A stretch of 64,000 bases of DNA from an uncultured Roseovarius sp. Lineage in GTDB: Bacteria; Pseudomonadota; Alphaproteobacteria; Rhodobacterales; Rhodobacteraceae. The notes beneath the pieces are model-generated. The model was not told the DNA's origin. It worked only from the letters and a program-made list of their open reading frames with translations, and ran no database searches. How positions within the stretch are numbered: the stretch's first letter is position 1; every line of letters begins with the position of its first letter. This document shows positions 55,665 to 64,000 of this stretch, piece after piece. The stretch spans positions 898,334-962,333 of the forward strand of contig CANMBU010000003.1 of NCBI GenBank assembly GCA_947496175.1, given 5' to 3'. A program made the translations under genes and the position numbers.

Positions 55665-56282
55665 ATGGCCCAGAACGGAGACGGTCTCGTCCCGGAAATA
55701 CTGCTGCGCGCCTATGCGACCGGCATCTTTCCCATGGCGGAGGCCCGCGACCATGATGAGCTTTTCTGGGTGGATCCCAGTCGTCGTGGTGTGCTGCCGC
55801 TCGATGGGTTTCACACCTCCCGCTCGCTCGCCCGACGCATCAGGCGCGCCGAGTACAGCGTCAGCCTGAACCAGGATTTCGAAGGTGTTCTGGATGCCTG
55901 CGCAGATCGCCCAAACACCTGGATCAGCCACGAAATTCAGGCACTCTATTCAAACCTGTTTAGGCTTGGGCACGCTCACTCTCTTGAAGTCTGGCAAGAC
56001 GAGGCCCTGTCCGGCGGTGTCTATGGTGTCACCCTTGGGGGCGCGTTTTTCGGCGAAAGCATGTTTTCGCGGCGCACAGATGCCTCAAAGCTGGCGCTGG
56101 CGCATCTCGTTAATCACCTGCGTCGGTGTGGATTTGTGCTGTTTGATACGCAGTTTCTGACCCCGCATCTGGCCCGGCTGGGTGCCATCGAAGTGAGTCG
56201 GGCGACCTACAGATCGCATCTGAGTGACGCTCTGGAAATCAACGCAGATATTATGGCGCATCCCTTAGCGCCATCGCTCTAA
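55665..56282 (+). CDS. aat: Leucyl/phenylalanyl-tRNA-protein transferase
   Basis: A 205-residue enzyme that adds Leu or Phe to N-terminal Arg/Lys, marking proteins for the ClpS/ClpAP N-degron route. Motifs are LLRAYATGIFPMAE, FWVDPSRRGVLPLDGFH, WISHEIQALYSNLFRLGHAHSLEVW and GVTLGGAFFGESMFSR. I start at MAQNGDGL (55665) after AGGGA; a frame from 55533 adds 44 residues of no similarity. A hairpin repeat overlaps its stop codon. Confidence 0.95.
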   Translation: MAQNGDGLVPEILLRAYATGIFPMAEARDHDELFWVDPSRRGVLPLDGFHTSRSLARRIRRAEYSVSLNQDFEGVLDACADRPNTWISHEIQALYSNLFRLGHAHSLEVWQDEALSGGVYGVTLGGAFFGESMFSRRTDASKLALAHLVNHLRRCGFVLFDTQFLTPHLARLGAIEVSRATYRSHLSDALEINADIMAHPLAPSL

Positions 56283-56329
56283 AGCGTTTCGCCTTTCGCG
56301 GATGTCTCAGGTTAAAGGTGAAGCGCTTT
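56281..56329. repeat. Long hairpin between aat and DUF2155
   Basis: aaagcgtttcgccttt (56281-56296) pairs with aaaggtgaagcgcttt (56314-56329) over 16 positions, with two that would be G-U wobbles in RNA. The 17-base loop is cgcggatgtctcaggtt. It overlaps the aat stop codon and lies between convergent genes; it looks like a dispersed repeat and may act as a two-way terminator. Confidence 0.65.
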
Positions 56330-56338
56330 CAAATACGT

Positions 56339-56707
56339 CTACTGTGTCAAACACCGTAGCACCCACACATCATAGCGCGGATGCTCCATGGGGTTGAGCG
56401 CTGGTGATGAGGCGATCATCCATCCTGAGAATACGGGTTTAGCGTCGTTTTCTGCGTGGATTGTCAGAAACGCATAGGCATCCCCCGCTGGGTTGCCCAC
56501 TGGATGTCGGCATTCGCCCAACTCAATCCGAAGCGAGCTTTGCTGGTGCGATGTGGCGTTGGCCATCTCAATGTCTTGAGTGACGCCGTTGATCTTATCA
56601 AGCCAGCGCAAAACAACCCCCGTACCTGGCTCAACTTGTTCCTGAGCCCATGCGGAGGTGCCCAGCACAAGACACAGCCCCCAGAAACCGAGGCCGAGGC
56701 ATCTCAT
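56339..56707 (-). CDS. DUF2155 exported protein
   Basis: A 122-residue exported protein with a signal peptide (CLGLGFWGLCLVLGTSAWA) and the DUF2155 domain: GVVLRWLDKINGVTQDIEM, GECRHP and FSGWMIASSPALNPMEHPRYDVWVLRC. Two cysteines may pair. Function is unknown; the family travels with NDUFA12 and MlaD-type genes in Alphaproteobacteria. The ATG overlaps the mlaD stop (ATGA). Confidence 0.85.
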   Translation of the reverse strand: MRCLGLGFWGLCLVLGTSAWAQEQVEPGTGVVLRWLDKINGVTQDIEMANATSHQQSSLRIELGECRHPVGNPAGDAYAFLTIHAENDAKPVFSGWMIASSPALNPMEHPRYDVWVLRCLTQ

Positions 56708-57165
56708 TCGCTGCTGTCCTCGCTGTCGCCGGCAACAAATTTGGTCAAAAGAGAAATCAGGCTGACCGAGCCTTGAGTAAACTCAATCTCATCTCCTGCC
56801 GCAAAGTAAAACGGTGAGCCACCCGGCAAGACTTCTACGAAGTTGCCCCCCAAAAGCCCTTCCGAGCTGATGGCCAGGGCACTGTCGTCTGGCACTTCGA
56901 TATCTTCACGGATACTGATCACCGCGCGCGCGCGATACGTTTCGGGATCAAGCTGAAGCTCGGTCACGCGTCCCACTTTGACACCGGCCAGCCGGACATC
57001 CGTGCCCACGTCCACACCATCCGCGCTACGAAAGCTTGCGGTCAGAGCATATTCGCTCGGGGCTGCGGAAAAGCCGGTCACTTGACCTGCGTAAAACAAA
57101 AAGCCCGCGGCAACCGCAAGCACCACGCCGCCTACGGCGACCTCTGTCAGGTTTTCATTGCTCAT
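56704..57165 (-). CDS. mlaD: MlaD-family lipid-transport protein
   Basis: A 153-residue inner-membrane-anchored MCE protein: a single helix (VGGVVLAVAAGFLFYAG, about 10-27) and an MCE domain with ASFRSADGVDVGTDVRLAGVKVGRVTEL. It is part of the system that moves phospholipids between the membranes. The other Mla genes (mlaF, mlaE, mlaC) are not adjacent, as is usual when it sits with NDUFA12 and DUF2155. Confidence 0.9.
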   Translation of the reverse strand: MSNENLTEVAVGGVVLAVAAGFLFYAGQVTGFSAAPSEYALTASFRSADGVDVGTDVRLAGVKVGRVTELQLDPETYRARAVISIREDIEVPDDSALAISSEGLLGGNFVEVLPGGSPFYFAAGDEIEFTQGSVSLISLLTKFVAGDSEDSSE

Positions 57166-57219
57166 CGGGTCACCCCGGCCTCACTGCTTTTGTCTGGCGT
57201 TCGACCATCGAACACCCAC

Positions 57220-57603
57220 TTATTCTGGCGACCATGCCTCATAGTCGCGTCGGTCTTCAGGATCCCCGCGTCGGATCGATCCCGCTGGCGCATAGGCCAG
57301 CGCCGTTCCGGTCAGGTTTTCCTCATGCGGTTTTTCCCAAGCCTTGCGCGGCAACGGCGCCTCTGTCGGTGGCTCGGCATAAGTATGATGCAACCAGCCA
57401 TGCCAGTCCGGGCTCACCCGGCTCGCCTCAGCCTCACCGTTGAAAATCACCCAGCGCCGCTTGTTCTCCCGATCCCTGTAAAAGACATTGCCCTGATCAT
57501 CCTCACCCACCTTCACACCCTTGCGGCGAGTGTGAATAAGCGTGTTCAGCGTGGCTCCGTTCCACCAGGTCACAGATCGAAGAAGCGTTGTCAGAAGGCC
57601 CAT
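57220..57603 (-). CDS. NDUFA12-type complex I accessory subunit
   Basis: A 127-residue homologue of the mitochondrial NADH:ubiquinone oxidoreductase subunit NDUFA12, found in alphaproteobacterial complex I. It has [34 protein letters not shown] and [16 protein letters not shown] start at MGLLTTLL (57603); the frame is open 23 codons further. It lies 54 bp upstream of mlaD on the same strand. Confidence 0.93.
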   Translation of the reverse strand: MGLLTTLLRSVTWWNGATLNTLIHTRRKGVKVGEDDQGNVFYRDRENKRRWVIFNGEAEASRVSPDWHGWLHHTYAEPPTEAPLPRKAWEKPHEENLTGTALAYAPAGSIRRGDPEDRRDYEAWSPE

Positions 57604-57690
57604 AGAGGTTCTCCGGTTTTCCCTTATCCAGATATGCCGCAGATAGCGTCGGAGGTCCAGCCCACACGGCACATTCGGATGATCTGGACG

Positions 57691-58623
57691 CTAGATTGGT
57701 GACGCAAATGCGATCTTTAAGCGATTTTCCAGAAGTCCAAATTTCTTTCGCTGGAACGCAGATTTCTGGAACCGCTCTTGCGTAACACCAACCCAGTCAA
57801 TCAGCAAACGCGCCCGCATAGCAAAATCCAGCACGTCGATGTTAATAGGATGTCGATACAGTTTGAAAAACATGTCCTTGTTGTGTCGCAGAATTCCACT
57901 GCGATCCACCTCACCCTCCGAGCCGGGCCGAAACACATCTGCCTTGAGAAAATCCACGATGTCATAGACGGCAAGTTTTTCCGAGACTTCAGTAAAATCC
58001 AGACCATACACGCAACCTGCGTCAAGGATCAGATTTCGCCCATGAAAATCGCCATGACACAGAACTTTCGTATCTCTTACACCTTCAAGCTTTTCCGCGT
58101 CTCGATGCATCATGTCGAGGTATTGTCTGACCTCACGTTCCGGGGCTTGAGAACGTGTATTCTTTAACAGCCGCTCAATGGTTTCAAACATCCAATTGTA
58201 CCAAAACCGCTCGGTTGTCAGACCTTTGAACTCGTGAAACGCATGCAACCATTCCCCGGCCCTGCGGTAGACCTGCGCTGCGCGATTGTCTTGCGGGAAG
58301 TCATGTATCGCTTCCGTCGCCGTGCGTCGGCCGACGAACTCAGTAACAAAGAACGCACCGCGCGGAGACATGTAGACGGGTTTTATACAGGACACACGCT
58401 CATAAGCCTGAAAATGCTTTTGGACTTGCTGCAGAAAGCCGTATTCGGTTTCCAGCCGTCTTGTACGTGACGACTTTGTATCAAGCTTGAGGGCAAACTG
58501 TTTCTCAGGGCCTGACACAAGGAAGATCTGCCGCTCATCAGGATAATCCGCCGAGCGATACAAACAGGCAAAAGTGGGTTCAAGGTTGGCCGGGCAACAT
58601 AGCGTCGCCAAATTCGGCCACAC
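57691..58623 (-). CDS. APH/choline-kinase-fold phosphotransferase
   Basis: A 310-residue protein with a kinase-like fold: an ATP-binding N-lobe with FALKLDTKSSRTRRLETEY, FFVTEFVGRR at the hinge, and the Brenner motif VLCHGDFHGRNLILD giving Asp192 and Asn197, followed by YGLDFTEV with metal-binding Asp209. Such enzymes phosphorylate small molecules such as aminoglycosides, choline or sugars. G+C is lower than in nearby genes (30 of 60 at 58081-58140). The start is GTG at 58623 with no clear Shine-Dalgarno, so the N-terminus is uncertain. Confidence 0.75.
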   Translation of the reverse strand: MWPNLATLCCPANLEPTFACLYRSADYPDERQIFLVSGPEKQFALKLDTKSSRTRRLETEYGFLQQVQKHFQAYERVSCIKPVYMSPRGAFFVTEFVGRRTATEAIHDFPQDNRAAQVYRRAGEWLHAFHEFKGLTTERFWYNWMFETIERLLKNTRSQAPEREVRQYLDMMHRDAEKLEGVRDTKVLCHGDFHGRNLILDAGCVYGLDFTEVSEKLAVYDIVDFLKADVFRPGSEGEVDRSGILRHNKDMFFKLYRHPINIDVLDFAMRARLLIDWVGVTQERFQKSAFQRKKFGLLENRLKIAFASPI

Positions 58624-58855
58624 AGTCTTTTACAAGGCGTTCGTTATAGTTGAAGAGACTAACCAAATCTGAAAAAGCCTCGTATCAGCTCAAATTTCGA
58701 AAGGTTCAAATCTGTTAAAAGGTAAGGCGTTATGTTGCAAACTTAAGAGTTGAATGCCAATTTTTTGCTTAAAGCAGTACTTGACCAATACGGGTCAAAA
58801 ACTGCGAAGTATCGAAATGCACGAACAGAATTGCGGGGACTTTACCGCCGGATCG

Positions 58856-60118
58856 TTAACTTGCGCTCGCCTCTTCCGGCTTTGCATCCGCATGCACCAT
58901 CAATGGAGCAGTCTCAGACGTCACAGCCTCTTCGTTGACAACCACTTCCTCGACATTCTCAAGACCTGGCAGATCAAACATTGTATCAAGCAGGATGTCT
59001 TCCAGGATTGAGCGCAACCCGCGGGCACCGGTTTTACGCTCAATCGCGCGTTTGGCGATGGCCACCAATGCATCGTCGGTAAAGCTCAACTGCACTGTCT
59101 CAAGCTCGAACAGACGCTGATACTGTTTGACCAGCGCATTCTTGGGCTGCGTCAGGATCGTAACAAGCGCGTCTTCATCCAGATCTTCCAGTGTCGCGAT
59201 CACCGGCAGACGGCCGACAAATTCCGGGATCAGACCGAATTTCAGCAGGTCCTCTGGTTCCAGATCCTTGAACACTTCGCCGACATTGCGATCATCCACA
59301 TCGCGCACATCAGCCCCGAAACCCATCGCCGAGCCTTTGCCACGCTGGCTGATGATCTTGTCGAGACCAGCAAAGGCCCCGCCGCAGATGAAAAGAATAT
59401 TCGTCGTATCCACCTGCAGGAACTCCTGCTGCGGATGTTTGCGCCCGCCTTGCGGTGGAACTGCGGCCACAGTGCCTTCCATCAATTTCAGAAGCGCTTG
59501 CTGCACGCCCTCGCCTGACACATCGCGAGTGATCGAAGGATTCTCTGATTTGCGCGTGATCTTGTCGACTTCGTCAATATAAACGATGCCGCGCTGCGCG
59601 CGCTCCACATTGTACTCTGAGGCTTGCAGAAGTTTGAGGATGATATTCTCGACATCCTCACCGACATAGCCCGCCTCTGTCAGAGTCGTGGCATCGGCCA
59701 TTGTGAACGGCACATCCAGAATACGCGCCAATGTCTGCGCCAGAAGGGTTTTACCACAGCCAGTGGGTCCGATCAGAAGAATGTTCGACTTCTGCAACTC
59801 AATGTCATTCTTGCCCGAATGATTGAGCCGCTTGTAGTGATTGTGCACCGCCACCGACAGAACCCGCTTGGCCATCGCCTGTCCGATCACATAATCGTCA
59901 AGCACGTCGCAGATCTCTCGCGGGGTCGGCACACCGTCGGAAGATTTCAGACCGGCTGTCTTGGTCTCTTCACGAATGATGTCCATGCAAAGCTCGACGC
60001 ATTCGTCGCAGATGAAAACTGTTGGACCTGCAATCAGCTTGCGCACCTCGTGCTGACTTTTGCCGCAAAAGCTGCAATACAAGGTGTTTTTACTGTCGCC
60101 GCCAGAACTGTTTGCCAT
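58856..60118 (-). CDS. clpX: ClpX, ATPase subunit of ClpXP protease
   Basis: A 420-residue AAA+ unfoldase. The N-terminal zinc finger is [11 protein letters not shown] plus CDECVELC, Walker A is GPTGCGKT, Walker [11 protein letters not shown], with the sensor and [15 protein letters not shown] near the end. It feeds tagged proteins to ClpP, including cell-cycle regulators in Alphaproteobacteria. clpP lies upstream on the same strand, 164 bp away. Confidence 0.98.
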   Translation of the reverse strand: MANSSGGDSKNTLYCSFCGKSQHEVRKLIAGPTVFICDECVELCMDIIREETKTAGLKSSDGVPTPREICDVLDDYVIGQAMAKRVLSVAVHNHYKRLNHSGKNDIELQKSNILLIGPTGCGKTLLAQTLARILDVPFTMADATTLTEAGYVGEDVENIILKLLQASEYNVERAQRGIVYIDEVDKITRKSENPSITRDVSGEGVQQALLKLMEGTVAAVPPQGGRKHPQQEFLQVDTTNILFICGGAFAGLDKIISQRGKGSAMGFGADVRDVDDRNVGEVFKDLEPEDLLKFGLIPEFVGRLPVIATLEDLDEDALVTILTQPKNALVKQYQRLFELETVQLSFTDDALVAIAKRAIERKTGARGLRSILEDILLDTMFDLPGLENVEEVVVNEEAVTSETAPLMVHADAKPEEASAS

Positions 60119-60282
60119 CTCTCGTACCTTTCGGGCCTCAAAATTCTCGCCCAGATTCCGCGCAAAACACGCAGCTCCACTTTACCTCATGACGTTCGTC
60201 TGTGAAGATCGAACGCGTTAATCCATGTCGCGCAGCTTAAGATAGGTGCAGGAGCACCACAACGCTTAATTCACCTGCGTCA

Positions 60283-60915
60283 TCAGCTGTCTTCGTCCTC
60301 ACCTTTCGCCCGGTTTTCAACGATTTCATCGATGAGACCCCAAGCCTTGGCATCCTCAGGCGCCATGAAGTTGTCACGCTCAAGCGCCTCTTCGACTTTC
60401 TTAAGCGTTTGTCCGGTATGTTTGACGTATATTTCATTAAGGCGCCGTTTAAGCTTCAGCGTTTCTTCCGCATGGATCATGATGTCTGTCGCCTGACCCT
60501 GATACCCGCCAGACGGCTGGTGAACCATGATTCGGGAATTCGGCAGGGAAAACCGCATGCCTGCCTCACCAGCAGTCAAAAGCAGACTACCCATGCTGGC
60601 GGCTTGGCCGATGACAAGCGTGCTGATCTTTGGGCGAATGTACTGCATTGTGTCATAGATCGACAAACCTGATGTAACAACGCCGCCTGGGCTATTGATA
60701 TACATAGATATTTCTTTACTTGGGTTCTCGGCCTCCAGATGCAGAAGCTGAGCAACTATAAGACTCGACATTCCGTCATGAACCGGGCCGTTCAGGAAAA
60801 TGATCCGTTCCTTGAGAAGTCGGGAGAAAATGTCATAGGCCCGTTCGCCCCGGCTGGTTTGCTCTACAACCATTGGGACGAGCGTGTTCATATAGGTGTC
60901 GATCGGATCTTGCAT
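60283..60915 (-). CDS. clpP: ClpP protease subunit
   Basis: A 210-residue serine protease that forms the chamber of ClpXP and ClpAP. The catalytic Ser is in [11 protein letters not shown], His in [10 protein letters not shown] and Asp in [18 protein letters not shown] start at [16 protein letters not shown] (60915), the usual N-terminus; 28 more in-frame codons upstream have no similarity. Confidence 0.98.
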   Translation of the reverse strand: MQDPIDTYMNTLVPMVVEQTSRGERAYDIFSRLLKERIIFLNGPVHDGMSSLIVAQLLHLEAENPSKEISMYINSPGGVVTSGLSIYDTMQYIRPKISTLVIGQAASMGSLLLTAGEAGMRFSLPNSRIMVHQPSGGYQGQATDIMIHAEETLKLKRRLNEIYVKHTGQTLKKVEEALERDNFMAPEDAKAWGLIDEIVENRAKGEDEDS

Positions 60916-61401
60916 GATGTGCCTGCCTGATATGTGTCGCACGACCCTCAAAGGGCCGCTCTCTTTCAAAACTGTAGTGGCCCCCAGAAGGGGCTGCAAG
61001 AGCGCTTCGGTAAATTCCTGCGGAGCGTATCACCGCGAGATTTCACACATAATTTTCGACCCGGCGTGCCAGTATGTCGCGCCTGAGAGAAAATTCTCGG
61101 AAATTTGCGCTCAATTCTTACCAATTCTGCTCTGCAAACACAGGAGCTGCGCGAAAACCTCGCCACATAAAGTGCTGAAAATAATAATTTTTTCTTAATC
61201 AGAAAGAAACGCATGAGCTCTACTGACCATTATCTGCAGCCCAGACAGAATTCTTTGTGCCAAATCAAACTCATGCATTGCTCCCGAACGCGTGACATTC
61301 TAAAAACAATGCGTGTTGCGGGACACGCCATCGCCTCTGAGTCTCATTTGATCGGAGGCTTTACCGGTGTCCCCATATTTTGACCAACAGGAGGCACCTA
61401 G
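60916..61401. other. Divergent intergenic region clpP-ctaD
   Basis: A 486-bp gap between divergent genes. It is A+T rich around 61165-61205 (aataataattttttcttaa) and should hold both promoters, although I cannot place them with confidence. It ends with ACAGGAGGCACC before ctaD. No protein frame has support; short frames on either strand lack family features. Confidence 0.5.
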
Positions 61402-63075
61402 ATGGCAGACGCAGCCATTCACGGGCACGGACACGAAGACAATCGCGGGTTCTTTACCCGCTGGTTCATGTCCACCAATCATAAAGATATCGGTATTCTC
61501 TACCTTATCGTGTCGGCCTTTGTCGGCCTGATCTCGGTGGCCTTTACCGTTTACATGCGGCTCGAACTTATGGAGCCGGGTGTTCAGTACATGTGCCTGG
61601 AAGGCGCACGCTTTACCGCTGCCGCCGCTGGCGAATGTACCCCGAACGGCCATCTGTGGAATGTCATGATCACCTATCACGGTGTTTTGATGATGTTCTT
61701 CGTGGTGATCCCCGCCCTCTTCGGCGGCTTCGGGAACTACTTCATGCCGCTACAGATCGGCGCGCCGGATATGGCGTTCCCGCGCATGAACAACCTCAGC
61801 TTTTGGCTCTATGTCACCGGTACATCTCTGGGTGTTGCCTCGCTTTTGGCGCCGGGCGGCAATGGACAGCTCGGGTCAGGCGTCGGCTGGGTGCTCTACC
61901 CGCCGCTCTCGACCACCGAGCAAGGCATGTCGATGGACCTCGCGATTTTCGCTGTGCACGTCTCGGGCGCCAGCTCGATCCTGGGTGCGATCAATATGAT
62001 CACCACCTTCCTGAACATGCGGGCACCGGGCATGACGCTCTTCAAAGTGCCGCTTTTCTCCTGGTCGATCTTCGTCACTGCCTGGCTGATCCTGCTCTCG
62101 CTGCCTGTTCTGGCGGGTGCGATCACCATGCTTCTGACCGACCGCAACTTCGGCACGACCTTCTTTGATCCGGCAGGTGGTGGGGATCCAATCCTCTACC
62201 AGCACATCCTGTGGTTCTTCGGACACCCGGAAGTGTACATCATCATCCTGCCCGGCTTCGGCATCATCAGCCACGTGATTGCGACCTTCGCGCGCAAGCC
62301 GGTCTTTGGCTACCTGCCGATGGTCTGGGCGCTGATCGCCATTGGCGCCCTGGGCTTCGTTGTCTGGGCACACCACATGTACACTGTGGGCATGTCGCTG
62401 ACGCAGCAGTCTTACTTCATGCTCGCCACGATGGTCATTGCGGTGCCCACAGGCGTGAAAGTCTTCAGCTGGATCGCCACTATGTGGCAGGGATCAATTG
62501 AATTCAAAACCCCAATGCTCTGGGCGTTTGGGTTCCTGTTCCTCTTCACCGTGGGCGGTGTGACCGGGATTGTCCTGTCACAGGCTGGCGTCGACCGGGC
62601 CTATCACGACACCTACTATGTTGTGGCCCACTTCCACTATGTGATGAGCCTTGGTGCGGTCTTTGCGATCTTCGCGGGCATCTACTTCTACTTCCCCAAG
62701 ATGACCGGGCGCATGTATCCTGAATGGGCCGGCAAACTGCACTTCTGGGCAATGTTCATGGGTGCGAACCTGACCTTCTTCCCGCAACACTTCCTGGGAC
62801 GTCAGGGCATGCCACGCCGCTACATCGACTATCCTGAGGCGTTTGCCCTCTGGAACTACTGGTCTTCGATTGGCGCGTTCATCTCTTTCGCCAGCTTCAT
62901 CTTCTTCTTCGGTGTCATCGCCTACGCCCTCTTCCGGGGTGCGCGGGTGACAGAAAACAACCCGTGGAACGAATATGCAGACACGTTGGAATGGACCCTG
63001 CCGTCCCCTCCTCCGGAGCACACGTTCGAGATCCTGCCCAAGCAGGAAGACTGGGACAAGCAACCGGCACACTGA
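61402..63075 (+). CDS. ctaD: Cytochrome c oxidase subunit I (aa3 type)
   Basis: A 557-residue membrane protein with about twelve helices, the catalytic core of the terminal oxidase. It carries the heme and copper ligands: His in [29 protein letters not shown] (CuB His and the cross-linked Tyr), [10 protein letters not shown] and [16 protein letters not shown]. The proton-channel residues are in [11 protein letters not shown]. The other subunits are elsewhere; a lone ctaD is normal in this group. Confidence 0.98.
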   Translation: MADAAIHGHGHEDNRGFFTRWFMSTNHKDIGILYLIVSAFVGLISVAFTVYMRLELMEPGVQYMCLEGARFTAAAAGECTPNGHLWNVMITYHGVLMMFFVVIPALFGGFGNYFMPLQIGAPDMAFPRMNNLSFWLYVTGTSLGVASLLAPGGNGQLGSGVGWVLYPPLSTTEQGMSMDLAIFAVHVSGASSILGAINMITTFLNMRAPGMTLFKVPLFSWSIFVTAWLILLSLPVLAGAITMLLTDRNFGTTFFDPAGGGDPILYQHILWFFGHPEVYIIILPGFGIISHVIATFARKPVFGYLPMVWALIAIGALGFVVWAHHMYTVGMSLTQQSYFMLATMVIAVPTGVKVFSWIATMWQGSIEFKTPMLWAFGFLFLFTVGGVTGIVLSQAGVDRAYHDTYYVVAHFHYVMSLGAVFAIFAGIYFYFPKMTGRMYPEWAGKLHFWAMFMGANLTFFPQHFLGRQGMPRRYIDYPEAFALWNYWSSIGAFISFASFIFFFGVIAYALFRGARVTENNPWNEYADTLEWTLPSPPPEHTFEILPKQEDWDKQPAH

Positions 63076-63097
63076 ACACCGTTCCAGTACGCTATAA

Positions 63098-63133
63098 AAA
63101 CAGGCCTCAGAGATCCTCTGAGGCCTGTTTCTT
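63098..63133 (+). terminator. Terminator after ctaD
   Basis: A perfect 15-bp stem (aaacaggcctcagag, 63098-63112; ctctgaggcctgttt, 63116-63130) with loop ATC ends in TTTCTTTT. It is a strong rho-independent terminator. Confidence 0.92.
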
Positions 63134-63283
63134 TTGGCCGAGGCGAGAAATACCCGGCTCAATGCAAAGCGGAATGCTACAGACTTTCACCTCAACTTGA
63201 TCACCCGTGACGCTTCAGCCCCTAGCGAGTGCGACAAAAAGGCTCCATGTTCTGCCACACTATCCCAACAAAGGAACATCTAA

Positions 63284-63697
63284 ATGACCGTTACTCGTCG
63301 CCAATTTGCGGGCCTGACACTGGCCGCAGCCGCCGCAACAACCTTGGGCGCCACTCCCTCTTTCGCCGGTTCGGACGTCCGCAAGGGCACCCTTTCGGGC
63401 CGTCAGGGCTACAACGTGTCCGGCACTGTAAAAGTCAAAAAAGTCGACGGGAAAACCAAGGTCGTCCTCGCCGATGACTACGTGTTTGATCCCAAGAAAA
63501 ACCCGCCAGACATCAAGATCGGCTTCGGCAGCGGCGAAAAATACGCCAAAGGCTCCAAGATCCACGACAAACTGACCGTCAAGAAAGGCACTGCAACCTT
63601 CGAAGTGCCTGCCGGGATCGACACCGACAAGTATGACGAGCTTTACATCTATTGCGAACAATTCACGGTTATTCTTGCGGTCGCACCGCTGAAGTAA
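63284..63697 (+). CDS. Tat-exported DM13-domain protein
   Basis: A 137-residue protein with a twin-arginine signal (MTVTRRQFAGLTLAAAAATT, cleaved near SFAGS) and a DM13 domain: GYNVSGTVKVKKVDGKTKVVL, then FEVPAGIDTDKYDELYIYCEQF, where the single Cys of the family is kept. DM13 domains are thought to have redox roles, possibly electron transfer. Tat export suggests folding or cofactor loading before transport. It follows ctaD but has its own terminator. Confidence 0.85.
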   Translation: MTVTRRQFAGLTLAAAAATTLGATPSFAGSDVRKGTLSGRQGYNVSGTVKVKKVDGKTKVVLADDYVFDPKKNPPDIKIGFGSGEKYAKGSKIHDKLTVKKGTATFEVPAGIDTDKYDELYIYCEQFTVILAVAPLK

Positions 63698-63718
63698 AAG
63701 CTGCGCTTTACAAACAAA

Positions 63719-63747
63719 GAAAACCGCCGACACCGGCGGTTTTTTTA
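63719..63747 (+). terminator. Terminator after the DM13 gene
   Basis: A 9-bp stem (aaaccgccg at 63721-63729, cggcggttt at 63734-63742) with a four-base loop is followed by TTTTT. Strong rho-independent terminator. Confidence 0.9.
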
Positions 63748-63822
63748 TGCCAGACACACAACGCATTGAAAGTGCAGATGCAACAAATCTGTTTGCAATA
63801 ATCAAAAAATTTGAAACACCTG

Positions 63823-64000
63823 ATGCCCATGTACGAAAATGACTCTTTTTTCGATTTGTCGACCTGGGGCCAGATTGGCCTTGCTTGTCTGAGCCTGCTG
63901 CTCTTCGTCCTCTTCCTAATCACAGCGTGGCGTCTCTTCCGTGACAGACCCGTTTGGCTCCGTCTCTTGGGGGCACTGACCTTATTCTGGGTCTTTGTGT
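63823..64000 (+). CDS. Membrane protein, N-terminus only (cut by window edge)
   Basis: The frame opens at ATG 63823 (or 63829) and stays open to the window end, 59 codons. It reads MPMYENDSFFDLSTWGQIGL, then a hydrophobic helix (GLACLSLLLFVLFLITAW), a basic loop RLFRDRPVWLR and the start of a second helix (LLGALTLFWVFV). It is an inner-membrane protein with a short acidic N-terminus outside and basic loop inside. Family unknown. Confidence 0.6.
   Translation, partial: MPMYENDSFFDLSTWGQIGLACLSLLLFVLFLITAWRLFRDRPVWLRLLGALTLFWVFV

Overview
The window reads as chromosomal DNA of a marine alphaproteobacterium of the Rhodobacteraceae/Roseobacter group. This is an inference from gene content and protein style: a PhaR/PhaP/PhaC/PhaZ polyhydroxyalkanoate locus, NDUFA12 with DUF2155 and MlaD next to aat-accC-accB, DUF2842 beside purA, a stand-alone ctaD, paired DUF1194 proteins and a moderately G+C-rich base composition. 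About 75 protein genes are packed on both strands with short gaps. I found no tRNA, rRNA, CRISPR array, transposase or prophage.

Layout. 1-8.3 kb: start of an exported protein (cut by the window edge), xthA, an alpha/beta hydrolase, an orphan OmpR-type regulator, ribA with a decayed N-terminal domain, a small unknown, a DUF3179 protein, DUF2842-purA and a small membrane protein. 8.3-9.3 kb: a small accessory patch with stacked palindromes, an A+T-richer DMP19-type DNA-mimic gene and an inverted-repeat pair. 9.3-19 kb: secG, pyrG, a DUF1330 gene, tandem TerB-like genes, a PhnD-like protein without signal peptide, and a polar amino-acid ABC importer whose genes are split by an inverted FAD amine/amino-acid oxidase. 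19-25 kb: DUF4336, two overlapping cyclophilins, pgk, palindromic intergenic repeats, a LysE exporter, an SDR and a class I aldolase.

25.6-34.3 kb: a nitrogen-scavenging block made of two glutamine-synthetase-like ligases around a glutamine amidotransferase, then a PuuB-like oxidase, resembling a gamma-glutamyl-polyamine route. The same palindrome (core TTTGATCAAA) lies in front of the first ligase and the amidotransferase. Downstream are a ferric-reductase-like membrane protein, a DegT-type and a class IV (R-amine-transaminase-like) aminotransferase, and a LysR regulator. 34.3-38.9 kb: the PHA granule locus phaR-phaP-phaC with divergent phaZ; TGC/GCA palindromes that fit PhaR operators precede phaR, phaP and phaC, and one sits exactly in the -35/-10 spacer of a credible phaP promoter.

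38.9-49.4 kb: two hydrolases, thrS, an ArsC/Spx-like protein, a cold-shock protein, folA-thyA, and a tightly coupled run gloA-DUF1287-DUF1194-DUF1194 facing a MarR regulator. 49.4-64 kb: sdhE coupled to an HTH gene, an aspartate aminotransferase, an acyl-CoA ligase, accB-accC-aat, DUF2155-mlaD-NDUFA12, a small-molecule kinase-like gene, clpX, clpP, ctaD, a Tat-exported DM13 protein and the start of a membrane protein cut by the window end.

Most of the window is core metabolism. I saw no clear new multi-gene defence or mobile system. The parts best worth a second look are the palindrome-controlled ligase/amidotransferase block, the PhaR operator architecture, the accessory patch at 8.3-9.3 kb, the paired DUF1194/DUF1287 exported set, and several palindromic intergenic repeat elements.
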